DNA of 64,000 bases. It comes from Erpobdella octoculata. Its lineage: Eukaryota; Annelida; Clitellata; Hirudinida; Erpobdellidae. The notes under the pieces were generated by a model. The model searched no databases and had not been told where the DNA came from. It worked only from the letters and a program-made list of their open reading frames with translations. The number at the start of each line of letters is the position of its first letter. The stretch's first letter is position 1. Of the stretch, positions 1 to 28,984 are shown piece after piece. The position numbers were made by a program, and so were the translations under genes. The stretch lies in NCBI GenBank assembly GCA_963978895.1, contig OZ022247.1:19032410-19096409 (forward strand). The letters are read 5' to 3'.

Positions 1-280
1 AGCGAGGCGGAGTTGATTATAAAAGTGCTCTTTATGAAAAGTATTTAACATTAAAAACATAGATATTCATCTATGTATATGATTTCACATTTTAAATGTT
101 AACAGCATTTATTTTAAAATAAAATTACATTATTTCAGAAAATTTCCAAAATGTGTTAAAATACATTGTAATGAAGAGCAAATCTGTATTCCAAGTTTCA
201 GCTTGATTGGATAATGGAAGCTTTTAAACTTACTTAAAAGATTTGTTTACAAGTAAGCATGCAAGACCGGCGGTGAGGTT

Positions 281-3200
281 AATATTAAGTTTTTAGATAT
301 TTAACAATGGAACCGGATAAAACGATGTTTTTTTTACAAATCCCTTTTAATTTGACTGCTTTAAATAATTAAGATTTTTGTAATTATATACAGAATTTAA
401 ACATCGATTCAAACTCACGAATGAGATCTATCAAGTGCGTATAACTTTGAAAGGTTCAAAGCAAATGAAATTGTAGATTATAAATTTTAAACTCCGGTCA
501 CGGACATTGCAAGCAGCATTTTTTTTTTTCCTCAAGTCTTCTGGAACAATCAAACCAATCTTACTTTAAATTAACACAAATGATTGATGACTAAGTTTTT
601 AGATATTTAACAATGGAACTGGATAAAACGATGTTTTTTACAATCTCTTTTAATTTGACAGCTTTAAATTATTAAGATTTTTGTAATTATATACAGAATT
701 TAAACATCGATTCAAATCAACAAACTCACGAATGAGATCTATGAAGTGCGTATAACTTTGAAAGGGTTCAAAGCAAATGAAATTGTACATTATACATCTT
801 AAACATATATTTATACCAGCTGGAATTAAAAGAATGATCTTAAAAAGCCGATTCTAGAAGTTAGCTAACTGTGGCTAACTCCGGTCACGGACATTGCAAG
901 CAGCATTATTTTTTTTTTAACTACCCCTCTAAAAAGAGGGGATGAAAGAAATTGGTCAAAGACTCATTGTTATGTTCCTCTCCACGGAAATCTTTAGTAA
1001 AAGGCGAAAGATTTATTCGTGGTATGAAGAGAAACCAGAGTTAGAGTGAGACTACATGTCAGAATACTTACACCTTTCGCGTACACTGAACTGTGGTGTT
1101 TCGTCGCCACCTAGTGGATGAAATAAAATAGATAAATTCAGCGTCTACTATAGTGAGCAATAAACATAATACTTGAATGATTTCTTTTTTGATAACTTTA
1201 TTTTCATAAGTTCAAAAAGTTAAAAATGTTAAAAGAAAGGCATTATTATAACGATATTACTTTTTCGGTTGTTTTATTTTAGAGTACTACACAATGGAAT
1301 ACTTTTAATGGAGACACGTGTTATAATTGGCACTTCAAGGCCAGGGCCGTGATTGCGGTCAATCCCTCGACTGTCGACCTAAAGGACGCCGGTTCAAGTC
1401 TAACCAGCGTTCGTTGGGGATGTGGGAAGACAGGCACTAGTTGTCTTATTGGTTCACAGGTTTCTTCAAGTCTTCTGGAACAACCAAACCAATTTTAATT
1501 GAGATCTATCAAGTGCGTATAACTTTGAAAGGGTACAAAGCAAATGAAATTGTTCATTATACATTTTAAACATATATTTATACCAGGTGGAATTAAAAGA
1601 ATGATCTTAAAAAGCCGATTCTAGAAGTTAGCTAACTCCGGTCACGGACACTGCAAGCAGCATTATCTTTTTTTTTAACTACCCCTCTAAAAAGAGGGGA
1701 TGAAAGAAATTTGTCAAAGACTCATTGTTATGTTCCTCTCCACGGAAATCTTTAGTAAAAGGCGAAAGATTTATTCGTGGTATGAAGAGAAACCAGAGTT
1801 AAAGTGAGAATACATGTCAGAATACTTACACCTTTCGCGTACACTGAACTGTGGTGTCTCGTCGCCACCTAGTGGATGAAATAAAATAGATAAATTCAGC
1901 GAATACTAGTGAGCAATAAACATAATACTTGAATGATTTCTTTTTCGATAATTTTATTTTCATAAGTTCAAAACGTTAAAAATGTTAAAAGAAGGGCATC
2001 ATCATAACGATATTACTTTTTCGGTTGTTTTATTTTTAGAGTACACAATGGAATACTTTTAATGGAGTTATGATTGGCACTTCAAGGCCAGGGCGGTGAT
2101 TGCGGTAAATCCCTCGACTGTTGACCTAAAGGACGGCGTTTCAAGTCTAACCAGCGTCACCAGCGTTCGTTGGGGATGTGGGAAGACAGGCACCATAAAC
2201 GACTGCCTCTAGTTGTCTTATGGGTTCACAGGTTTCCTCAAGTCTTCTGGAACAATCAAACCAATCTTACTTTAAATTAACACAAATGATTGATGACTAA
2301 GTTTTTAGATATTTAACAATGGAACTGGATAAAACGATGTTTTTTTTACAATCTCTTTTAATTTGACAGCTTTAAATTATTAAGATTTTTGTAATTATAT
2401 ACAGAATTTAAACATCGATTCAAATCAACAAACTCACGAATGAGATCTATCAAGTGCGTATAACTTTGAAAGGGTTCAAAGCAAATGAAATTGTACATTA
2501 TACATTTTAAACATATATTTATACCAGCTGGAATTAAAAGAATGATCTTAAAAAGCCGATTCTAGAAGTTAGCTAACTGTGGCTAACTCCGGTCACGGAC
2601 ACTGCAAGCAGCATTATTTTTTTTTAACTACCCCTCTAAAAAGAGGGGATGAAAGAAATTGGTCAAAGACTCATTGTTATGTTCCTCTCCACGGAAATCT
2701 TTAGTAAAAGGCGAAAGATTTATTCGTGGTATGAAGAGAAACCAGAGTTAGAGTTCGACTACATGTCAGAATACTTACACCTTTCGCGTACACTGAACTG
2801 TGGTGTTTCGTCGCCACCTAGTGGATGAAATAAAATAGATAAATTCAGCGTCTACTAGTGAGCAATAAACATAATACTTGAATGATTTCTTTTTTGATAA
2901 CTTTATTTTCATAAGTTCAAAAAGTTAAAAATGTTAAAAGAAAGGCATCATTATAACGATATTACTTTTTCGGTTGTTTTATTTTAGAGTACTACACAAT
3001 GGAATACTTTTAATGGAGACACGTGTTATAATTGGCACTTCAAGGCCAGGGCCGTGATTGCGGTAAATCCCTCGACTGTCGACCTAAAGGACGCCGGTTC
3101 AAGTCTAACCAGCGTTCGTTGGAGATGTGGGAAGACAGGCACTAGTTGTCTTATTGGTTCACAGGTTTCTTCAAGTCTTCTGGAACAACCAAACCAATTT

Positions 3201-5535
3201 TAATTGAGATCTATCAAGTGCGTATAACTTTGAAAGGGTACAAAGCAAATGAAATTGTTCATTATACATTTTAAACATATATTTATACCAGGTGGAATTA
3301 AAAGAATGATCTTAAAAAGCCGATTCTAGAAGTTAGCTAACTCCGGTCACGGACACTGCAAGCAGCATTATCTTTTTTTTTTAACTACCCCTCTAAAAAG
3401 AGGGGATGAAAGAAATTGGTCAAAGACTCATTGTTATGTTCCTCTCCACGGAAATCTTTAGTAAAAGGCGAAAGATTTATTCGTGGTATGAAGAGAAACC
3501 AGAGTTAAAGTGAGAATACATGTCAGAATACTTACACCTTTCGCGTACACTGAACTGTGGTGTCTCGTCGCCACCTAGTGGATGAAATAAAATAGATAAA
3601 TTCAGCGAATACTAGTGAGCAATAAACATAATACTTGAATGATTTCTTTTTCGATAATTTTATTTTCATAAGTTCAAAACGTTAAAAATGTTAAAAGAAG
3701 GGCATCATCATAACGATATTACTTTTTCGGTTGTTTTATTTTTAGAGTACACAATGGAATACTTTTAATGGAGTTATGATTGGCACTTCAAGGCCAGGGC
3801 GGTGATTGCGGTAAATCCCTCGACTGTTGACCTAAAGGACGGCGGTTCAAGTCTAACCAGCGTCACCAGCGTTCGTTGGGGATGTGGGAAGACAGGCACC
3901 ATAAACGAACTGCCTCTAGTTGTCTTATGGGTTCACAGGTTTCCTCAAGTCTTCTGGAACAATCAAACCAATCTTACTTTAAATTAACACAAATGATTGA
4001 TGACTAAGTTTTTAGATATTTAACAATGGAACTGGATAAAACGATGTTTTTTTTACAATCTCTTTTAATTTGACAGCTTTAAATTATTAAGATTTTTGTA
4101 ATTATATACAGAATTTAAACATCGATTCAAATCAACAAACTCACGAATGAGATCTATCAAGTGCGTATAACTTTGAAAGGGTTCAAAGCAAATGAAATTG
4201 TACATTATACATTTTAAACATATATTTATACCAGCTGGAATTAAAAGAATGATCTTAAAAAGACGATTCTAGAAGTTAGCTAACTGTGGCTAACTCCGGT
4301 CACGGAGACTGCAAGCAGCATTATTTTTTTTTAACTACCCCTCTAAAAAGAGGGGATGAAAGAAATTGGTCAAAGACTCATTGTTATGTTCCTCTCCACG
4401 GAAATCTTTAGTAAAAGGCGAAAGATTTATTCGTGGTATGAAGAGAAACCAGAGTTAGAGTGAGACTACATGTCAGAATACTTACACCTTTCGCGTACAC
4501 TGAACTGTGGTGTTTCGTCGCCACCTAGTGGATGAAATAAAATAGATAAATTCAGCGTCTACTAGTGAGCAATAAACATAATACTTGAATGATTTCTTTT
4601 TTGATAACTTTATTTTCATAAGTTCAAAAAGTTAAAAATGTTAAAAGAAAGGCATCATTATAACGATATTACTTTTTCGGTTGTTTTATTTTAGAGTACT
4701 ACACAATGGAATACTTTTAATGGAGACACGTGTTATAATTGGCACTTCAAGGCCAGGGCCGTGATTGCGGTCAATCCCTCGACTGTCGACCTAAAGGACG
4801 CCGGTTCAAGTCTAACCAGCGTTCGTTGGGGATGTGGGAAGACAGGCACTAGTTGTCTTATGGGTTCACAGGTTTCTTCAAGTCTTCTGGAACAACCAAA
4901 CCAATTTTAATTGAGATCTATCAAGTGCGTATAACTTTGAAAGCGTACAAAGCAAATGAAATTGTTCATTATACATTTTAAACATATATTTATACCAGGT
5001 GGAATTAAAAGAATGATCTTAAAAAGCCGATTCTAGAAGTTAGTTAACTCCGGTCACGGACACTGCAAGCAGCATTATCTTTTTTTTTTAACTACCCCTC
5101 TAAAAAGAGGGGATGAAAGAAATTGGTCAAAGACTCATTGTTATGTTCCTCTCCACGGAAATCTTTAGTAAAAGGCGAAAGATTTATTCGTGGTATGAAG
5201 AGAAACCAGAGTTATAGAGATACTACATGTCAGAATACTTACACCTTTTGCGTACACTGAACTGTGGTGTTTCGTCGCCACCTAGTGGATGAAATAAAAT
5301 AGATAAATTCAGCGTCTACTAGTGAGCAATAAACATAATACTTGAATGATTTCTTTTTGATAACTTTATTTTCATAAGTTCAAAACGTTAAAAATGTTAA
5401 AAGAAGGGCATCATCATAACGATATTACTTTTTCGGTTGTTTTATTTTTAGAGTACACAATGGAATACTTTTAATGGAGTTATGATTGTCACTTCAAGGC
5501 CAGGGCGGTGATTGCGGTAAATCCCTCGACTGTTG
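281..5535. repeat. Complex satellite array with alternating 755/952-bp units
   Basis: A unit containing the block ACTCCGGTCACGGACACTGC recurs near 880, 1634, 2586, 3341, 4293 and 5047. The spacings alternate between about 755 and 952 bp, so the higher-order period is about 1707 bp. The short unit lacks about 20 bp after the word GGGAAGACAGGCA and lacks a further stretch of about 180 bp that the long unit carries (around 2270-2450). Apart from these gaps the two unit types are nearly identical. Each unit contains a small perfect hairpin (CCCCTCT, AAAA-type loop, AGAGGGG) and a tRNA-like block. The first copy (281-530) is internally deleted. No long ORF is conserved across units, so I regard it as non-coding. 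A LINE interrupts the last long unit, and the satellite resumes at 7587. Confidence 0.9.
3790..3865 (+). repeat. tRNA-like block inside each satellite unit
   Basis: Each unit carries an anticodon-arm-like stretch (CGACTGTTGACC) followed 12-14 bp later by GGTTCAAGTCT, which fits the RNA polymerase III B-box consensus GGTTCRANNCC. The arrangement resembles the middle and 3' half of a tRNA of the Asn/Lys type. The upstream A-box-like GGCCAGGGCGGTGA is weaker. The copy given is one example; others lie near 1350, 2095, 3050, 4750 and 5500. The likeliest reading is a tRNA-derived SINE ancestry for part of the satellite. I do not think it is a functional tRNA, because no acceptor stem pairs. Confidence 0.4.
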
Positions 5536-7428
5536 TTCCAAACACTTCGAAATAGAAATGAAATTGCAGCTGCAAGTAATAATGAGTCAGGCAAAGAAAT
5601 AATACTGCAACAATTGCGCGACAAATATGTCAAGAAAAGAAATGAGACAAAAAAAAGCATTAAAAGAGCCATAATTGATTATGAGAAAAAGCTGACGGAT
5701 AATATAAAAAATGACAGCAAAAGTTTCTATGCGTATGTCCGAAGTAAGCAAAAACGAAAAGACCTAGTGGGGCCGTTAAAAAATGAGTTAGGCGAAGTGG
5801 TTGAAAACGATGAAGAGGTAGCTGAAATGTTAAATAATTATTTTTGTACGGTTTTTACTGAAGAAGACATAGAAAACATACCGGGACCTGTGAACATGTT
5901 TAAGGGAAAAATAGACGAGAAAATGACTGATGTGGTTATCACAAAAGAGAACGTTGAAAGACACTTGAAGGACCTAAAAACAGATAAAAGTCCGGGTATC
6001 GATGCATTACATCCCATGTTTTTAAGAGAAGTAAGACACGAAATAAGCGATGTGTTAGTAGAAATAATGAACAGGTCATTGAAAACTGGAGAAATTCCTC
6101 GTGAATGGAAAGATGCAATCATTGTACCACTCTTTAAAAAAGGTAGCAGATCTGAGGCAAGTAACTATCGTCCAGTAAGTCTCACGTGTATTATTTGCAA
6201 AGTCATGGAAAAAATCATTCAGCTCGAATTAATGAATCACATTAGACACCACAGCATTTTGATAAACAGCCAACATGGATTCGTACAAAGGCGATCATGT
6301 CTAACAAATTTGCTAGATTGTTTTGAAAATGTTTATAACCACTTAGATAAAGGATCCCCTGTAGGCATAATCTATCTGGATTTTGCCAAAGCCTTCGACA
6401 AAGTACCACATACACGGTTGATGAGAAAAATAGAAGCGGCTGGAATAGGAGGTAATATTCGAGGATGGATCAAAGAATGGCTAGCTGACAGAAGACAAAA
6501 AATGGGAATTAAAGGGAAATACTCGGAGTGGAGAAGCATAAAAAGTGGTATACCGCAAGGATCCGTTTTGGGACCATTACTATTTGTTCTGTTCATTAAC
6601 GACCTTGATTTAGCGACTTGTTCAAAGGTCTTGAAATTTGCTGATGACACAAAGTTATCCATGAAAGTAGAGTGTGAGCTGGATGCCGACATTTTAAGGA
6701 AAGATCTTGCAAAAATATACCAATGGTCCCTAGACTGGCAAATGATGTTCAACGTAGATAAATGCTCAGTGATGCACATGGGTAAGAGAAATCAAGAGTT
6801 TCAGTATGAGATGGGAGGAATATTGTTGAAGACATCTGAAGAGGAAAGAGATCTGGGAGTTGTAGTACACAATAGCGGCAAACCATCAAGACAGTGTGCG
6901 GAAGCAGCAAAGCGAGCCAATAAGATTTTAGGATTGGTCAAGAGAACAATAATAAGTCGAAACCAGGAAATAATTATCAGACTATACAAATGTTTGGTAA
7001 GACCACATCTAGAATATTGTGTACAAGCTTGGAGCCCTGTTTTAAAAAAGGACATCGTAGTGTTGGAGAAGGTACAAAGGAGGGCTACAAAGTTGATTAA
7101 GCATTTAAGCCAGTTACCTTACGAAGAAAGATTAAAACAATGCGGCTTAACAACTCTAGAGAAAAGGAGAAGTAGGGGTGACTTGATCGAAGCCTACAAG
7201 ATAATAACAGGAAAAGAGGATTTAACACCAGCAATGTTTTTCGAACAACCACCGATTCAAAGCACTAGGGGACATAGATTCAAGCTTTTTAAAAAACAAG
7301 AAAAGACTTTAAAAAAGGCTTTTTTTAGTTCTAGAGTGGTAAACATATGGAATGACTTGGACGATGACACTGTAGCATCTGAGACTACCACATCTTTTAA
7401 AGTAGCGCTATCCAGGCATGGATACTGA
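5536..7428 (+). pseudogene. Reverse transcriptase ORF of the CR1/jockey-type LINE (N-truncated)
   Basis: About 630 codons are open to a TGA stop. Residues of the RT fold are clear: NYRPVSL, the SPGIDALHP entry motif, IYLDFAKAFDKV with the first catalytic Asp, SGIPQGSVLGP, and the catalytic box FADD at 6637-6648. A C-terminal part with LEKVQRRATKLI and RSRGDLIEAYKI is typical of CR1/jockey ORF2 after the RT. The apparent start falls on a TTG within the satellite, so there is no genuine start codon. The protein would lack the APE endonuclease and the start of ORF2. The frame has no internal stop, which suggests a fairly recent insertion. It cannot transpose by itself. Confidence 0.9.
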
Positions 7429-7586
7429 TTTTTTATGCAATTATTTATTTTTATTAGTTTATTTATCTATTATTATCATTTATTTTATTTTATTCTATTT
7501 ATTATTATTTTTAATTCGAAGTGGTTGTCTATAGGCGTAAAGTCTTCTAAACCACTATAATAAACGTTATCTTATCTTATCTTATC
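5536..7586 (+). mobile_element. 5'-truncated CR1/jockey-clade non-LTR retrotransposon
   Basis: The element starts abruptly inside a satellite unit, directly in coding sequence, so the 5' UTR, ORF1 and endonuclease are missing. It contains a full reverse transcriptase reading frame, a T-rich 3' UTR with a short hairpin (GTGGTT...AACCAC near 7525-7555), and it ends in about four tandem copies of a TTATC pentamer. Short 3' tandem repeats in place of poly(A) are typical of CR1-like LINEs. The satellite reads ...ACTGTTG before it and CTAAAGG after it. The undisrupted sequence is ACTGTTGACCTAAAGG, so about two bases were lost and no target duplication is visible. Confidence 0.9.
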
Positions 7587-7748
7587 TAAAGGACGGCGGT
7601 TCAAGTCTAACCAGCGTTCGTTGGGGATTTGGGAAGACAGGCACCATAAACGACTGCCTCTAGTTGTCTTATGGGTTCACAGGTTTCCTCAAGTCTTCTG
7701 GAACAATCAAACCAATCATACTTTAAATTAACACAAATGATTGATGAC
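7587..7748. repeat. Satellite continuation after the LINE
   Basis: The long-type satellite unit resumes here (CTAAAGGACGGCGG onward) and includes the 20-bp segment specific to the 952-bp unit. Similarity stops at GATTGATGACT near 7748, where unrelated sequence begins. This marks the edge of the array. Confidence 0.85.
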
Positions 7749-10105
7749 TGGGAGGAGGTAAGTGTTTCCTTATTCCTTACAAAATTCTCGTCATCACCCA
7801 TGCGGTAAAACCTATATCCGCCACTGTTTTCCACCAAAACAAATTGCCCGTTCTTATATTTAAATGACCGTCGCAGAGGGCGTGTTTTTGTGACGATGCG
7901 ATACGAGGGGAATGGTGTATGAAATGAGACGTTGCATCAAAATCAATTTTTAATCGCTTCAATATAAACTTGTGACAGCCCCAGCCGGACACCACAGTCT
8001 GTCTTTGGGTCTGCCTCTGTCCGACCAAACTAAAATAAGACTAATTGCTTTTAATGTTGCCTTTTTCTTATTTAGAGCCACAGCACAGAAATGATTTTTA
8101 GAAACATATTTTTAGGCGGGGGTGGGGTGTAAATTTTGTGACATCATATTTGAGGGGGGGGGCTGACATTTTATTTTTGTGTCGACGTGTGACAAGGGTG
8201 GAGGGAGGGGAACCAGCCAAAATTGTGTGACGTTATTTTTATTTTATGGATAACCACTTTTAGCTGAAACAATCAATTAAGTTCAACTTTTTCAAGGAGA
8301 AAACTGCGTGGGTAAGACTGAAATGACTGATATGGAGGAATGTCTTAGCTTTGTGTTAAATGCAGACATGCAAATTTATTTGCAAACCAACCAATAGCCA
8401 TTAGTAGCCATATAACATCAACATTGATAATCAGAGACAAGGAATGTATTTCGTTTATTACAAGTTCTTCTTCATACGTTCAAATCTTGGAATCAGATGG
8501 AAGGCGTGCACGGCAAATAACTTGAAATAACTTCTCTACGTCGGAAATAATAATAATAATTAAACAACCGTAGAGATGAGAAAAAGGAAACGTTCTCATT
8601 TAAAATGATAACAACCAGCCGATCAATGGAGACGAAACGGGATGGTTTAGTTAAAAATTGTAAAGAATTCAAAAATACATTCAAGTAGTTCAAGGAAGGA
8701 AAATGTTCGGCTATTAGTGGCGAGTCATGATTATAAAAATAATATATTATACTCTGATTCTGTCTCGAAAATGTCCCTGAATCAAACATCCAAAAATTTA
8801 GAAAATTGTCAATTTTACTTTTCACCAAAAACTAAGTATTACTCATATACTTATATGCTAACTACATTATTAGAAAAAACAACAAACACACATCAAACCA
8901 GCCTAACCAACTTAATTAGGAAGAAAAAAGAAACACTACCAATCACAGCACCCTTAACAAAAATCAAATTAAAAAACATTTCTATCCATTCTATCCACTG
9001 TCCAAAATAAATAGAAATTTATCAGAAAAGGTGTTACATTAGAAAATGTACAATGATGATAATTACGATAATGATAATGACGACGATGATAATGAAGATG
9101 ATGACGGTGGTGATAAAAATGATGTTGATGAAAAAATCAGTGGTGAAAAAAATTACCAAAAGTAGAAAGCCTCATAAGAATGTACAATTGGCAGTTTAGG
9201 GAGCTAAAGAAATACTTAAAAAATTGAGTATATCACAAAAAATGAAAATCCACATCACATCGGTTATCCTAAGCCCGTTTGTACTACAAAATAAAATTAT
9301 TTTTCAATTTAATATTGTGATATGTTATTGCTAAACTTTTCAAATGACAATATTATCTCCAACAAATAAGTTGTACTCAGATGATCTGAGTCAGATCCGT
9401 CTGTGAGCATTTTCAAAAGCCAATTTTCCAATAAAAAAAAACTGAACTCTTATTTATAAAGATAATATGCCTATATATTATTTTTTGGCATTAATAAATA
9501 AATAAAAAACAATAATTAACGATCTGCATCATAAACTACATTTAAACCCACAAACTAAATTTAAACCCACAAAAGTAAATTACAGAAGTGACACTTCAAA
9601 GTCATTTGAACTAATAAAAAACGAGATAAGTTCTCACAAAAAAACACTATTGGCAATAAATCGAGTTATTTTCAATCTAATATGGAATATTTTCCATCTA
9701 AATCATTTGCAAAACTATTGAAAAAAGCGTTTATTTCACGACAAAAGAATTGCAATTCATGAGAGAAGAAGAGACACAAAGGGAAGGAGAGAGAAAAAAA
9801 TATATAGAAAAAGAAAAGAGAAAGAGTTAAATTGATATTAAGCTAAAATAATGCATTAAAAACCAAAAAATCCCACAGAAATTACTTAAAAAGTTGGCAG
9901 TAACTATATGGTATGAAAAAGCGTAGAATAGAGTTAAATATAATACCAATAATAACAGTAAAATAATAATTAATATTCAAATATTAAATAACCAAGTCGG
10001 CTAAGAAAGGAAGCACAATGAACCTATCTTGTCAAACCACAACCACACTCTTTATTGCTACCATTAAACCGGCAAGTAAATAACAAACAACTGAAAAACA
10101 CTGCC
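7749..10105. other. Intergenic sequence without a recognised gene
   Basis: The stretch is AT-rich. Short frames on the minus strand near 7780-8030 are unrecognised. One of them, near 7800-7870, reads VENSGGYRFYR, which could be a FLYWCH-like transposase scrap, but this is weak. A G-rich block at 8110-8230 with GTGTGACAAGGG and TGTGACGTTA resembles blocks near 38810 and 63590. A low-complexity GAT/GATAAT stretch lies at 9050-9140. I see no splice-bordered exons. Confidence 0.5.
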
Positions 10106-10186
10106 ATCCATCCATCCATCCATCCATCCATCCATCCATCCATCCATCCATCCATCCATCCATCCATCCATCCATCCATCCATCCA
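10106..10186. repeat. (CATC)n microsatellite
   Basis: About 20 uninterrupted CATC/CCAT tetramers lie in an AT-rich region. No coding context is visible. Confidence 0.95.
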
Positions 10187-10588
10187 ATAGGAACAACTTG
10201 CTAACTGCTACTCAAAGTTGGAGAAATCAATCAATCTTTCGAAAGTCTTGCAATTTATTCATGGGAATTGATCGTCTCAACTGTGGTAACGAAACGGATT
10301 GGCTTAAATAATATTAAAATATTTATCACACACATATAACTTGAAAGATAACATTAACAATATTCTCAGCATGATAATGATGCTGATTATGATAACAATA
10401 ATTACTTTTATTATTATTATTATAATAAAAAAAATAATATTATAAGAAATACCACCTAGAAAGAGAGAAAAAATGGTTATCTTTGTTATGATGCGCGACC
10501 AACCTGATGATAACAGAATGCAATGAACTTGCTGATTGGTAGTCTTGCCCAACTAAGCCATACATATATATGTATATATTTCAAAATA

Positions 10589-10835
10589 TTGCCAACAACA
10601 ATATTATTAAGACATTGTTAGGCTTTTTAATATATTCATTATCACACAGCATATATTATGATAAATAGTATTATTAATGGAATTGCTGGGCTTTTTAATA
10701 TATTCATTATCACACATCATATATTATGATAAACAATATTATTAATGACGTTGTTGGGCTTTTTAATATATTCATTATCACACATCATATATTATGATAA
10801 ACAATATTATTAATGACGTTGTTGGGCTTATTACT
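10589..10835. repeat. 68-bp tandem repeat, about 3.5 copies
   Basis: The phrase CTTTTTAATATATTCATTAT begins at 10623, 10691 and 10759, which gives an exact 68-bp period. The flanking copies at both ends are partial. It is AT-rich and non-coding. Confidence 0.9.
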
Positions 10836-11178
10836 ACTCGGATCATAAAGATCAATAACGGCGACCAGAAAAAATATATGCAAATGCAGTACACAACCCG
10901 AAATTGAATTGTGGGAAGACAACAAGGAAGTGTAGAAGACGACCACTTAATAAGGAAACAGCACATCTACAAAAAACTATACACACCTGAACATTTGTAC
11001 ATAAGATGGCCATGAAAGAGTGAAAGTAATTGTTGAAAATAAATCCTTTTGGCAACAGTGTGGATGTGGAAAATGTTCTGGAACGATTGATTGCGATTGC
11101 TTGCTCTCGCTCTCTCTCGATAGAAGGTTTTCATTGCAAAGCAAGTGCGGAAAATAAAATTTCCAATTTGTGTGCAGT

Positions 11179-11257
11179 TATGTATGTATGTATGTATGTA
11201 TGTATGTATGTATGTATGTATGTATGTATGTATGTATGTATGTATGTATGTATGTAT
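11179..11257. repeat. (TATG)n microsatellite
   Basis: About 19 tandem TATG/GTAT tetramers lie just downstream of the 3' end of the neurocalcin coding sequence. Open frames reading YVCM repeats here come only from the microsatellite. Confidence 0.95.
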
Positions 11258-11413
11258 GGCAAGATTTCAGGAAGAGTGACAATTGAGAAAAAGAAAACAT
11301 CAATTTTCATAATAAATGGTTGAAGATGAAAATGATGATTGCTTAGGCAGTTAGTGCGTGTGTTATGTCTGACGTGTGTGTGTTTGTGTGTGTGTGTCTG
11401 ATTGTGGACGAAT

Positions 11414-28963
<17,550 letters not shown>

Positions 28964-28984
28964 ATCTGAGATGGAGCAATTCAC

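Noticed and set aside
3802..3987. 61-codon frame in the satellite
   Set aside because: It is not conserved in the other units, where indels break it.
8717..9010. 97-codon frame in AT-rich DNA
   Set aside because: The composition is Lys/Asn/Thr-rich as expected from AT-rich DNA, and no domain or exon border was seen.
10106..10186. A CRISPR array
   Set aside because: Short tandem repeats here and elsewhere are pure microsatellites or minisatellites without unique spacers, and the DNA is eukaryotic.
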